Assembly (NCBI RefSeq): GCF_002954265.1
Contig: NZ_PPSL01000010.1
Coordinates: 1 to 64,000 of the forward strand
Source of the DNA: Flavipsychrobacter stenotrophus
Lineage (GTDB): Bacteria > Bacteroidota > Bacteroidia > Chitinophagales > Chitinophagaceae
Reading direction: 5' to 3'
DNA length: 64,000 nucleotides
In this document: piece by piece, positions 18,425-26,953 of the stretch
Layout: each line of letters begins with the position of its first letter
Numbering within the stretch: position 1 is the stretch's first letter
Translations under genes and position numbers: made by a program
The notes under the pieces: generated by a model
Databases searched by the model: none
Told to the model about the DNA's origin: nothing
The model's input: the letters and a program-made list of their open reading frames with translations, nothing else

Positions 18425-19168
18425 ATGAATAAACCAGTGTGGATAATTAATAGCAATTATGCAGAGTATGCGCGCCTGCGGAAGTTTGCCGTAGCGTGTA
18501 ACTATTCGTCCGATATTATCTTTCAGCTGGAAGACATTAGTGCAGTAATCAATAGCAAACAGATCCCTTCTATAATATTCATCAGCAGCAATTTCGAAAA
18601 AACAAGCACGGCCAAACAATGCGCGGCGTTCAAAAAACAGTTTGCAAAGATCCCGGTGATATTGCTGTGTTCTGATAATGAAGAGCAGGCAACACTACAA
18701 TGCGATACTATAGGTGCACAGGACTACCTTATAAAAGACGAGATCACCCTCCCCCTATTCAAAAAGTGCGTGCAGTATACAACCGAACGAAAAAAGATCC
18801 TCAATGAACTGCAACGGTCTAAAGATGAGTACATGACCATCTTCAGAGATCACCCCTTACCTATGTGGGTCTACAACATGACCGACCTGGCTTTTGTAGC
18901 TGTGAATCGTGCCGCAATATTTTATTATGGTTATTCTGAACAGGAATTTCTTTCTATGACCATTAAGGACATTCGCCCAAAGGGTGATGTACCTGCATTA
19001 ATGAATACAGTAAACCGCGACTACAAAAGTGGTTTTTATGACGACAACCATTGGACGCACTTAAAGAAAGACGGCGAACAAATAAAAGTGCATATCTTCT
19101 CCCATAAGATAGACTTTGATGAGGTACCATGCAAAATGGTAACTGCGGTAAGAGTGAATAACGCATGA
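18425..19168 (+). CDS. Degenerate receiver domain plus PAS domain protein
   Basis: A 247-residue soluble protein. Residues 1-115 fold like a response-regulator receiver (strand IPSIIFISSN, then IPVILLCSDN, then the GAQDYLIKDE strand-5 region), but the position of the phosphorylated Asp is Ser (S54/S55), so classical phosphorylation is unlikely. Residues 130-245 form a PAS domain (IFRDHPLPMWVYNMTDLAFVAVN). There is no output domain. It may act as a sensory adaptor to a kinase elsewhere. Its last codon overlaps the ATG of the next gene (ATGA), so the two are translationally coupled. Confidence 0.75.
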   Translation: MNKPVWIINSNYAEYARLRKFAVACNYSSDIIFQLEDISAVINSKQIPSIIFISSNFEKTSTAKQCAAFKKQFAKIPVILLCSDNEEQATLQCDTIGAQDYLIKDEITLPLFKKCVQYTTERKKILNELQRSKDEYMTIFRDHPLPMWVYNMTDLAFVAVNRAAIFYYGYSEQEFLSMTIKDIRPKGDVPALMNTVNRDYKSGFYDDNHWTHLKKDGEQIKVHIFSHKIDFDEVPCKMVTAVRVNNA

Positions 19169-19518
19169 TAAAGGAAGCTGACCAATATTTTCTGCGACAA
19201 CCTGAACCTACCCAAAGCTGCCTGCTGGCATTGAGGAACTACCTGTTGCAATACAAGAACTATAGCATTACTGAGGTATGGCAATATGGAATGCCCTTTT
19301 ACAAATGTAATGGGAAACGCCTATGCTACCTGTGGACAGATAAAAAAAACGGCCAACCCTACCTGGGCATAGTTGATGGCAAACTTATTGAACATCCACT
19401 GCTTATAGCAGATAAAAGAGCAAGGATGAAGGTGATGTACATAGACCCATCCAAAGACCTGCCTATAAAAACAGTAGATACTATTTTAGCGATGATTTTA
19501 AGCCGGGATAAAGAATAA
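19165..19518 (+). CDS. DUF1801 (YdhG-like) domain protein
   Basis: A 117-residue cytoplasmic protein of the DUF1801 fold, recognised by the helical start (LRNYLLQYKNYSITEVWQYGMPFY), the KRLCYLWTD strand and the C-terminal ILAMILSRDKE. The family is widespread in Bacteroidota and has no agreed biochemical function. The gene starts in the ATGA overlap with the receiver/PAS gene, which suggests a joint role. The match to the family is from memory of its conserved WqYGMPfy segment and is fairly firm. Confidence 0.75.
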   Translation: MIKEADQYFLRQPEPTQSCLLALRNYLLQYKNYSITEVWQYGMPFYKCNGKRLCYLWTDKKNGQPYLGIVDGKLIEHPLLIADKRARMKVMYIDPSKDLPIKTVDTILAMILSRDKE

Positions 19519-19583
19519 AATGATAATTTGGACAAATATTCAATACACATGGTAATTAGGCTATTCTTTTAACCATTTTAAAC

Positions 19584-19591
19584 TAAATTTG
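19584..19591 (+). promoter_or_regulatory. Probable -7 box for sucA
   Basis: TAAATTTG matches TAnnTTTG, 74 bases before the ATG at 19666, which leaves a moderate leader. Confidence 0.45.
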
Positions 19592-19665
19592 CGACAATAA
19601 TGGGCTGTTTTCGTCTAAATGGCTACGAATTTCGCTTTTGCTTATAAAAATACTTTTCTCTGACA

Positions 19666-22407
19666 ATGAAGGACTTCTCTTACGTAACAGGACCAACATC
19701 GGAATACATAGAATCTCTGTACAATGATTTTGTAAAAGACTCCACAGTAGTAGACCCGGAATGGAAAAAATTCTTTGAAGGCTTCGACTTCGCATCTAAT
19801 AAGCTTGGTAATGGCGCACCTGCCGAAACCGGCAAAAACGCTATCAGCGGAGACCAGATGAGTAAAGAACTCGGTGTATTTCAACTGATCCGTTCTTACC
19901 GCAAGAGAGGCCACCTGTCGGCTACCACCAATCCTATCCGCTCTCGTAAGGACCGCCATTCAGAGCTGGAGCTAAGCCGCTTCAACCTGTCTGACGCCGA
20001 CCTGAACACTTCCTTCTTCGCAGGGAGCTATATGGGCATGAAGGGTGCGACCCTGAAGGAGATCCTTGCAAGATTACAGACATTATACACCGGCAATATA
20101 GGTATAGAATTTACTTACATAAACAGTACTGAAAAGTGCGACTGGGTAAAGACCAACTATGAGGAAATGATGATGAAGCCATTGTCAATAACTCAGAGAA
20201 AGCGCATACTGGAGAAGCTGAATGAAGGGGTTATTTTTGAAAAATTCCTCAATACAAAATTCATAGGCCAAAAGCGATTTGGTCTGGAAGGTGGTGAGAG
20301 TACCATTGCAGCACTTGATACTATTCTGAATGATGCGGCTGACGCAGGTGTAGCGGAAGTGGTAATAGGTATGGCACACCGTGGCCGACTGAACATACTT
20401 GCCAATACACTGAAGAAAACATACGAACAGATATTCTCTGAGTTTGAAGGTAATATGCCCGAAGACATGACAATGGGCAGTGGCGACGTAAAATATCACC
20501 TTGGCTTCCAGTCTGATATTGTAACCCCTAACGGTAAAAATATAAACGTACAGCTCACCCCTAACCCATCTCACCTCGAAGCCGTAAACCCGGTGGTAGC
20601 AGGTTTTGCAAGGGCAAAGGCTGACACACTGTACAATTGCGAATACGACAAGGTATTGCCTATACTCATACATGGCGATGCGGCAGTAGCCGGCCAGGGT
20701 ATTGGTTATGAACTGTTGCAGATGTCTAAGCTGGAAGGTTATAGCACAGGTGGTACTATCCACTATGTGATCAATAACCAGATAGGCTTTACAACAGATT
20801 TTGATGATGCGCGTTCATCTGACTATTGCACCAGCCTTGCATCTATGGTGCATGCGCCAGTACTGCATGTAAATGGTGACGATGCCGAAGCCGTAGTGAA
20901 ATGCGCTGCATTTGCAGTGGCCTACCGCCAGAAATTTAATGAGGATATCTTCATTGACATGGTGTGCTACCGTAAGCATGGCCATAACGAAGGTGATGAG
21001 CCTAAGTTCACGCAGCCACAGTTGTATGCGCTAATAGACAAGCACGCTAACCCACGCGAAGTATACACGCAGTACCTCTTGCAGCATGGCGAAGCCGACG
21101 CGCAGACAATGGCGAAAGACATGGAGACCCGTTTCTGGGACGACCTGCAGCAGCGCCTGGACGAAGCGAAACAAAAACCATTGCCATACAAGTACCAGAA
21201 GCCAGAACTATGGTGGAAGGAACTGCGTAAGGCAAAAGCAGATGACTTCGTTAAATCACCTGATACTGCAATAACTGAGGAAACATTCAAGAAGATATTC
21301 GCGTCATTGATGCAGTGGCCTGAAGGCTTTAGCCCGCTGAAGAAGGTAGAAAAGCTGCTGAGCGATAAGATAAAACTATATGATACAGAAGCTAAGGTAG
21401 ACTGGGCAACCGGTGAACTACTGGCCTATGCAAGCTTACTGGCAGAAGGTAAGGAAGTGCGCCTGAGCGGTGAAGATGTGAAGCGCGGTACATTCTCCCA
21501 CCGCCATGCAGTTATCTACGACCAAAATACCAATAAGCCATACAACAGAATGAGCCGTCTTGCAGACAAGCAAGGCAAGATGTATATCTACAATTCACTG
21601 CTGAGTGAGTTTGCGGTAATGGGCTTTGAATATGGTTATGCCATGGCCAACCCTAATAACCTGGTGCTATGGGAAGCACAGTATGGCGACTTCTCTAACG
21701 GTGCACAAACTATTATAGATCAGTACCTAACCAGCGGCGAACAGAAATGGGGTGCTATGAATGGCCTGGTATTATTATTACCTCATGGTTATGAAGGCGG
21801 CGGACCGGAGCACTCAAGTGCCCGTATGGAGCGCTTCTTGCTGATGTGTGCAGAGCTGAATATGACCATCACCAACATCACCACTGCGGCTAACTTCTTC
21901 CACGGCCTGCGCAGACAGTTGGCGTGGAACTTCCGTAAACCAATGGTGAACTTTGCACCAAAGGCCAATCTGCGCCACATACGTGCTTACTCACCAATGG
22001 CAGAATTCACCACGGGTGGATTTAAGGAAGTGATAGACGATCCGAACATTACTGATGTAAAGAAAGTGAAGAGAGTGGTATTGTGTACAGGTAAGGTATA
22101 CTTCGATATAAGTGAGAAACAGATCACCGACAAGCGCGAAGATGTAGCTGTTGTAAGGCTGGAGCAGATCTATCCTTTACCACAGGCACAGCTGAACGAA
22201 CTGCGTGAAAAGTATAAAAAAGCAGAATGGATGTGGGTGCAGGAAGAGCCAAGGAACATGGGCGCATTGCCTTTCCTGAGCATGACACTGGATAACTTCC
22301 CTATCAAGTACCTGAGCCGCCCAGCGAGCGCATCGCCTGCTACGGGCTTTGCCAAGAAGCATGCTATTGAGCAGCAGCAGCTGGTTGATGATGCTTTTGC
22401 GCTGTAG
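19666..22407 (+). CDS. sucA: 2-oxoglutarate dehydrogenase E1 component
   Basis: A 913-residue thiamine-diphosphate-dependent decarboxylase of the TCA cycle. It passes the succinyl group from 2-oxoglutarate to the lipoyl domain of E2. Diagnostic segments are all present: SEYIESLYNDF at the E1 N-terminus, AHRGRLNILAN, NPSHLEAVNPVV, the cofactor motif GDAAVAGQG with VINNQIGFTT, and the C-terminal GPEHSSARMERFL and QEEPRNMGA. The length is normal. Unlike in many bacteria no sucB (E2) gene follows; a terminator at 22466-22504 closes the unit, so E2 must be elsewhere. Confidence 0.97.
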   Translation: MKDFSYVTGPTSEYIESLYNDFVKDSTVVDPEWKKFFEGFDFASNKLGNGAPAETGKNAISGDQMSKELGVFQLIRSYRKRGHLSATTNPIRSRKDRHSELELSRFNLSDADLNTSFFAGSYMGMKGATLKEILARLQTLYTGNIGIEFTYINSTEKCDWVKTNYEEMMMKPLSITQRKRILEKLNEGVIFEKFLNTKFIGQKRFGLEGGESTIAALDTILNDAADAGVAEVVIGMAHRGRLNILANTLKKTYEQIFSEFEGNMPEDMTMGSGDVKYHLGFQSDIVTPNGKNINVQLTPNPSHLEAVNPVVAGFARAKADTLYNCEYDKVLPILIHGDAAVAGQGIGYELLQMSKLEGYSTGGTIHYVINNQIGFTTDFDDARSSDYCTSLASMVHAPVLHVNGDDAEAVVKCAAFAVAYRQKFNEDIFIDMVCYRKHGHNEGDEPKFTQPQLYALIDKHANPREVYTQYLLQHGEADAQTMAKDMETRFWDDLQQRLDEAKQKPLPYKYQKPELWWKELRKAKADDFVKSPDTAITEETFKKIFASLMQWPEGFSPLKKVEKLLSDKIKLYDTEAKVDWATGELLAYASLLAEGKEVRLSGEDVKRGTFSHRHAVIYDQNTNKPYNRMSRLADKQGKMYIYNSLLSEFAVMGFEYGYAMANPNNLVLWEAQYGDFSNGAQTIIDQYLTSGEQKWGAMNGLVLLLPHGYEGGGPEHSSARMERFLLMCAELNMTITNITTAANFFHGLRRQLAWNFRKPMVNFAPKANLRHIRAYSPMAEFTTGGFKEVIDDPNITDVKKVKRVVLCTGKVYFDISEKQITDKREDVAVVRLEQIYPLPQAQLNELREKYKKAEWMWVQEEPRNMGALPFLSMTLDNFPIKYLSRPASASPATGFAKKHAIEQQQLVDDAFAL

Positions 22408-22438
22408 TAGATAGTAGATAGTAGATAGTAGAAAGCTG
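22408..22438. repeat. TAGTAGATAG repeats after the sucA stop
   Basis: The stop codon TAG is followed by TAGATAG units repeated four times. This matches the strings after 5313 and 17411. Confidence 0.6.
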
Positions 22439-22465
22439 AGGTTGCTTAGTCTTTCATTCATAATA

Positions 22466-22504
22466 AATAAGGGCGGTGATTCTTGTGAATCACCGCCCTT
22501 ATTA
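22466..22504. terminator. Bidirectional terminator between sucA and a convergent lipoprotein gene
   Basis: GGGCGGTGATTC (22471-22482) and its complement (22487-22498) enclose TTGT, with A-rich and T-rich flanks on both sides. Confidence 0.85.
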
Positions 22505-22603
22505 TATTTTATATTGTTGGTTAACCAGACGAACCATACATTCGGCATCAAAGTACATGCGAGTTAGTTACATACGCATTTGTTGTTGCCTTACCGCGAA
22601 TAC

Positions 22604-23632
22604 TTACCTGGTAAAAGTTGTAGTGCAACCACTATTAATGGAGCCTGAAAGTGTATAATTGATCACAACTATGTCTGGTGAAAATGTACCTGTTCCGCCG
22701 CTTACTGAAAGTCCGGAGTAAGTGGATGGGGTAATAGAGAGGGTTTGTGCGGAACAATTAAGCACGCCTCTCATATCCATAAATGGCACAGCCATTTTAA
22801 CATTGTTTGTACTGAGAACAGTAATAGACCGAAGCGAAGCATTGGTGGTCTCGGGCCCTGTATAAGATGTACACGAAGTAGTGCAAACCCACAGATCAGT
22901 CGTTGGTTTGGGACGCAATTCAGGAGCACAATCGGAGCTTGGTGTAACATTAACGCTAAAACTATGTGGCTGCGCACCGGATGACTGAGAGTGGCCATTG
23001 AGCGATACTGTATATGTTCCGGGTGTCATTGGTGCACCTCTCATAGTTACAAAGGTTGAAAAAGGTGGCTGACCGATGACGCTGTAAGGAGTAAACGCAA
23101 ATGAAGATAAAGTAGAAGATGGTGTAAAGGTCACATCCTCATTATGCCCTGATACATAGGTAGCATTGATAGGCAGATCTACCATTGTAAAGGTATATTG
23201 GGGTATGGTAAGGTTGGGCAATGTATTGAGATTATATACAAGCGGATTTACGGGTGTAACGATAACATTAAACGTAAAATTCTGAGTGCCTGAAGACGCG
23301 GATGTTACCGAAACAGTAACCGGGAATGAACCTGATACAGATGTAGCCGCATGAAATGTAAACAAGTTGGCAAAAGAAGGTGTGCCGCTTATAGATGTGG
23401 GCGAAACAGTTAATCCGGCAGGAAGATCGCCTATTGAAATTGTTGCCGTTTCCTGCGGACCGGCTAAATATTCAAGGCCTGTTGCCATGTAAAAAGTAGT
23501 ATCCTGATATTGCTTGATCGTAACATCAACAATATTGCTGATAGAATACTGCATAGGATTTGCCTGCTTAGTAGAACAACTTACAGCAAACAATGTTGCC
23601 AGTACAAGTGTTAAGGTTATAATTTTTCTCAT
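22604..23632 (-). CDS. Lipoprotein with putative Ig-like repeats
   Basis: A 342-residue lipoprotein beginning MRKIITLTLVLATLFAVSC, whose lipobox AVSC gives a lipidated Cys at residue 19. An ORF extension of 22 codons upstream lacks a signal and is left out. The mature protein is almost pure beta-strand and rich in Ser, Thr and Val, with three related segments of about 90 residues (for example LPAGLTVSPTSISGTPSF and FAFTPYSVIGQPPFSTF) that look like putative Ig domains. The last 100 residues contain pairs of Cys. Role unknown; cell-surface exposure is likely. Confidence 0.7.
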   Translation of the reverse strand: MRKIITLTLVLATLFAVSCSTKQANPMQYSISNIVDVTIKQYQDTTFYMATGLEYLAGPQETATISIGDLPAGLTVSPTSISGTPSFANLFTFHAATSVSGSFPVTVSVTSASSGTQNFTFNVIVTPVNPLVYNLNTLPNLTIPQYTFTMVDLPINATYVSGHNEDVTFTPSSTLSSFAFTPYSVIGQPPFSTFVTMRGAPMTPGTYTVSLNGHSQSSGAQPHSFSVNVTPSSDCAPELRPKPTTDLWVCTTSCTSYTGPETTNASLRSITVLSTNNVKMAVPFMDMRGVLNCSAQTLSITPSTYSGLSVSGGTGTFSPDIVVINYTLSGSINSGCTTTFTR

Positions 23633-23739
23633 ATTGGCGCAAGTTAACCAATATATGCCTGATGACCAATTGACGACATGCAATAGCAAGATTAACAAGA
23701 TAGTAAATATAGGAACAGACGAATGTAAGGCAACCCATA

Positions 23740-23747
23740 TAACTTTG
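23740..23747 (+). promoter_or_regulatory. -7 box adjoining the S1/P1 nuclease start
   Basis: TAACTTTG fits TAnnTTTG and ends only 4 bases before the ATG at 23752, so the transcript would start at or just before the start codon. Confidence 0.5.
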
Positions 23748-23751
23748 CAAC

Positions 23752-24513
23752 ATGAAGAAAAGTTTATTCATAATAATAATCACAATAGCATTACCATTAG
23801 CCGTTTTTGCATGGGGTAAAAAGGGTCATACCATGGTAGCCGAAGTGGCATTTAACCTGCTGGACCCAAAAACAACTGCTACTGTAAATAAATACCTCGA
23901 CGGCATGAGCCTGGAGCAGGCTGCCAACTGGATGGATGAGATAAAAGGTGACCATACACTCGACTACATGAAGCCATGGCATTATGTGAACGTAGACGAA
24001 GGCAAGACCTATGAAGAGACCAAGGATGCGAATATCATTAATCAACTGTCGCGGGTTATAGCTGAACTGGAGCACCACGATAAAATGAGTAATGAGGACA
24101 TAAAAAAGGACCTGCTCATAATATTCCATCTTACAGGCGATCTGCACCAGCCGCTGCACGTAGGGTATGGTATAGACAAAGGAGGTAACACTGTTCAGCT
24201 ACAATTTAATGGACACGGCACCAACCTGCACCGCTTGTGGGATTCTGAAATAATAGAAAAAGAAAACATCACAACCGCTACCTGCCTTGCATTGTTGATC
24301 TCCCTCAAAGAGAAAGACATAAAGAAATTATCTGTGATCAATGTGCAGCAATGGATTAGCCAACCGCGCTCGCAGTTGAAAGCAGTTTATGATTTTAAAG
24401 ATGGTAAGATCGATGAAACCTACACCGGCAAAAACAGAGAAGTGATAGTAAATGAAATAACCATAGCCGGGATAAGACTTGCCGCAATATTAAAAGACGT
24501 TTTCAAATCCTGA
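23752..24513 (+). CDS. S1/P1-type zinc-dependent nuclease, exported
   Basis: A 253-residue secreted nuclease that cuts single-stranded DNA and RNA and removes 3'-phosphates. The signal peptide is cut before W21, so the mature protein begins WGKKGH: the N-terminal Trp and the nearby His are zinc ligands in this family. Further ligands are seen in MKPWHYVNV and in LTGDLHQPLHVG, DKGGNTV and NLHRLWDSE. It probably scavenges nucleotides in the periplasm or outside the cell. It overlaps tail to tail by 24 bases with the protease gene on the other strand. Confidence 0.92.
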   Translation: MKKSLFIIIITIALPLAVFAWGKKGHTMVAEVAFNLLDPKTTATVNKYLDGMSLEQAANWMDEIKGDHTLDYMKPWHYVNVDEGKTYEETKDANIINQLSRVIAELEHHDKMSNEDIKKDLLIIFHLTGDLHQPLHVGYGIDKGGNTVQLQFNGHGTNLHRLWDSEIIEKENITTATCLALLISLKEKDIKKLSVINVQQWISQPRSQLKAVYDFKDGKIDETYTGKNREVIVNEITIAGIRLAAILKDVFKS

Positions 24514-25530
24514 CATATCACAGACCTTCAACGCCTTTAGCTGATCTTTTATGAGGTATAGCGGTGACGCCATGGCATGATCGTACTGAAAGTTTCCTTC
24601 GCGCTCATGCCTGATGTCGAACTGGATACCACATGCTTCGCTCTGTATGGCATTGGCCACATACTTGCACCTGATAGGATCATACACGAGATAGGGCGCG
24701 CCAGATGAACCGAAGCGGAAGTAACCATTAACCAGGTAGCGGTAACCCTCATGAATATAATTGCCGCCAAAATCATCTGGCATCATATTCAGGTGGTCTA
24801 CCATTCCCTCTAGTTTGGCAGTATTGAACATGCGGCCAACACTACTGCTTGGCGCACTCTGCAGGCAGTGCAAACTACCCGGATCATCTTCTATAAGATC
24901 ACAGTTCACATCTACCGACGGTATGCGGTCTATGACTTCCTGCGGCGTGTTTACGATTTTGTATAGTGCTATATCTGCACTGTAAAATGCCTCAACAAGC
25001 TCCACTTCTATGAGGAAAGTATTCTTCTTTATTTCGCCTTCTGTAAATACCTGGTGGGGCTTGAAATATTGGTAAATATCCTCTTCCTTATAAAAGGTGT
25101 TGTCTTTGAATTGTATCACAAGGTGCGGTCGGCATATCGTCTTTTCGGCCATCGTCACCCAGCGGGTATCGAAGCGTTTTTGCTTGAGAATGTTACCGAT
25201 TCCTTGTAGTGCCGCGTTATCTACTTTGTTCAGATACATCTTACGACTGTACTCGTCTGTAAAGTAATGCTGGTCTAAGAAAGATTTCTGTGAGCCATCC
25301 AGCTTGTACAACAGCTCCTTCTGATATATCTCTTCGCTTATAGATTTAAAGTAACCGGCCTGTATACGCAGATTATGAGCCACACTCAGAAAATATCCGT
25401 GCCCGATATGAAAGGCACAAATATTGTTTTCAAACACACGTCGTTGCGGTTCATCGGCATTATATACCCACATTATGCGCTGTAGCGGTGAGGTCTGCTC
25501 ATCAATAAGGTGCAGCTTACTAGTCATCAT
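24490..25530 (-). CDS. Trypsin-like serine protease without signal peptide
   Basis: A 346-residue protein with a recognisable chymotrypsin-fold triad: H52 in FLSVAHN, D185 in YSADIALYK and S276 in FGSSGAP (GxSG). The spacing is longer than in HtrA because of a roughly 100-residue insert of helical, charged sequence (60-165). There is no signal peptide or PDZ domain, so the enzyme is probably cytoplasmic. In some bacteria such proteases are components of stress or phage-response pathways, but nothing nearby supports this here. The start could be either of the two leading Met codons. Confidence 0.75.
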   Translation of the reverse strand: MMTSKLHLIDEQTSPLQRIMWVYNADEPQRRVFENNICAFHIGHGYFLSVAHNLRIQAGYFKSISEEIYQKELLYKLDGSQKSFLDQHYFTDEYSRKMYLNKVDNAALQGIGNILKQKRFDTRWVTMAEKTICRPHLVIQFKDNTFYKEEDIYQYFKPHQVFTEGEIKKNTFLIEVELVEAFYSADIALYKIVNTPQEVIDRIPSVDVNCDLIEDDPGSLHCLQSAPSSSVGRMFNTAKLEGMVDHLNMMPDDFGGNYIHEGYRYLVNGYFRFGSSGAPYLVYDPIRCKYVANAIQSEACGIQFDIRHEREGNFQYDHAMASPLYLIKDQLKALKVCDMSGFENVF

Positions 25531-25650
25531 AAAACCAACTATTTACAATAGGAATGGAAAGTTAAACGATAATAGCAAATGAAGAGACGTATGAGGGCAA
25601 TAAATGTTTGTGCTTTTTAACGCACCTATGAAACGCAGATAACCACCTCC

Positions 25651-25685
25651 CCCTAAGTTTCGGCAGAAAAAGCCGAAACTTAGGG
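25651..25685. repeat. Perfect 14-bp hairpin plus GGAGGAG palindrome
   Basis: CCCTAAGTTTCGGC (25651-25664) pairs perfectly with 25672-25685 around AGAAAAA. A second palindrome, CTCCTCCTT with its complement, follows at 25688-25710. The gap 25531-25790 holds nothing else. Elements of this kind are common intergenic palindromes in Bacteroidota. Confidence 0.6.
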
Positions 25686-25790
25686 TACTCCTCCTTCAAA
25701 AGGAGGAGAGTGTGTAACGTAGCCCTGCCTTGAGTATTATATCACCAGTTGCGGTAGCAGTGCTGCATATATTTACTTGAAAAAAATCAC

Positions 25791-26723
25791 TTATTGAGCA
25801 CCCAGTACTTCAAGTGTATCGCGCTTATCCTGGTGTATCTGCTCTACCAGGGCTTCAAGAGAATCAAACTTCTGTTCGTTGCGCAGGCGCTTTACGAAAA
25901 TGATCTCCAGCTCATCTCCATAGATATCCATATCGAAATCGAATAGATTGGCTTCTATGCGCACTTCCTTCTTATCTGTAACGGTGGGGTTATAACCAAT
26001 GCTCATCATAGCACCATAAAGTACTCCCTTGTAACGGGCCCTTATGGCGTATACACCTATTGCCGGCATTATCTGCTCGTTGTCTAGCAATTGCAGGTTG
26101 GCTGTAGGATAACCGATTGTTCTGCCCAGTTTATTGCCATGCACCACCGTTCCTTTTAGGGAATAATCGCGGGCCAGCATATGGGCTGCATCTTCTACCC
26201 TGCCCTCTTTAATGGCATTACGTATGCGGGTAGAACTTACAGCCGCTGCTTCTATCAACTGCGCCGGAATTTCTATCATCTGGTAGTTGTAGACAGGAGC
26301 ATACTCCTTCAGCATATCGATATTTCCCTTCCTGTCGTGACCGAAGTGATGATCGTAACCAATAACAATGCTATGGGGTTTGAACTTACCAACTAAAAAC
26401 TCCTCCACATACTCCCTTGCCGACAAATGAGCAAATTCCTGCGTGAACGGCACTACTATAATATGGGCAATACCCGCCTCATGCAGCAAACGTTCCTTTT
26501 CTTCAAGCGGAGTAATGATACCCAGAGGCTGATCGGGGAACAGTAATTTGCGAGGATGCGGATCGAAAGTAATGAGCACACTTTCGCCGCCTACTTTGGC
26601 CGCATGGACCACTACTTCCTTTAATATAACACGATGCCCCTGGTGCACACCATCGAATGTGCCAATGGTCAATACCGCATTGTTAAATGAAGGCAGGTTG
26701 TCTATGTTGTGAAATACAGCCAT
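25791..26723 (-). CDS. ribF: Bifunctional riboflavin kinase / FAD synthetase
   Basis: A 310-residue enzyme that makes FMN from riboflavin and then FAD. The N-terminal nucleotidyltransferase domain has LTIGTFDGVHQGH (residues about 18-30) and later the SSTRIRNAI motif (about 168-176). The C-terminal kinase domain has GKxxGRxxGYPTAN-like sequence (GNKLGRTIGYPTAN) and the final ANLFDFDMDIYG strand. The length is usual. It stands alone in minus orientation; no FMN riboswitch is seen upstream. Confidence 0.96.
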   Translation of the reverse strand: MAVFHNIDNLPSFNNAVLTIGTFDGVHQGHRVILKEVVVHAAKVGGESVLITFDPHPRKLLFPDQPLGIITPLEEKERLLHEAGIAHIIVVPFTQEFAHLSAREYVEEFLVGKFKPHSIVIGYDHHFGHDRKGNIDMLKEYAPVYNYQMIEIPAQLIEAAAVSSTRIRNAIKEGRVEDAAHMLARDYSLKGTVVHGNKLGRTIGYPTANLQLLDNEQIMPAIGVYAIRARYKGVLYGAMMSIGYNPTVTDKKEVRIEANLFDFDMDIYGDELEIIFVKRLRNEQKFDSLEALVEQIHQDKRDTLEVLGAQ

Positions 26724-26953
26724 TAATCGGGCTGTAAAGGTATATCAATTTCAAAACCAAAATACAAAAGGGTAAATATGGGTTTATGTTATGGGTTACG
26801 TCTGCAAAGGCCAGATCAGGAGAAGCAATTATGCCTCTCTGCAACATAAGCACATATAAGTCTGTTATGCCGGATATTCTTAAGCTTACTGATCAACACA
26901 GATTCAGACAACTTAGCTCACAAATTTCCTCTATTTTTAATCCCTGATCACCC

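Noticed and set aside
25791-26953. FMN riboswitch before ribF
   Set aside because: No conserved RFN-element sequence is recognisable in the 230 bases upstream.
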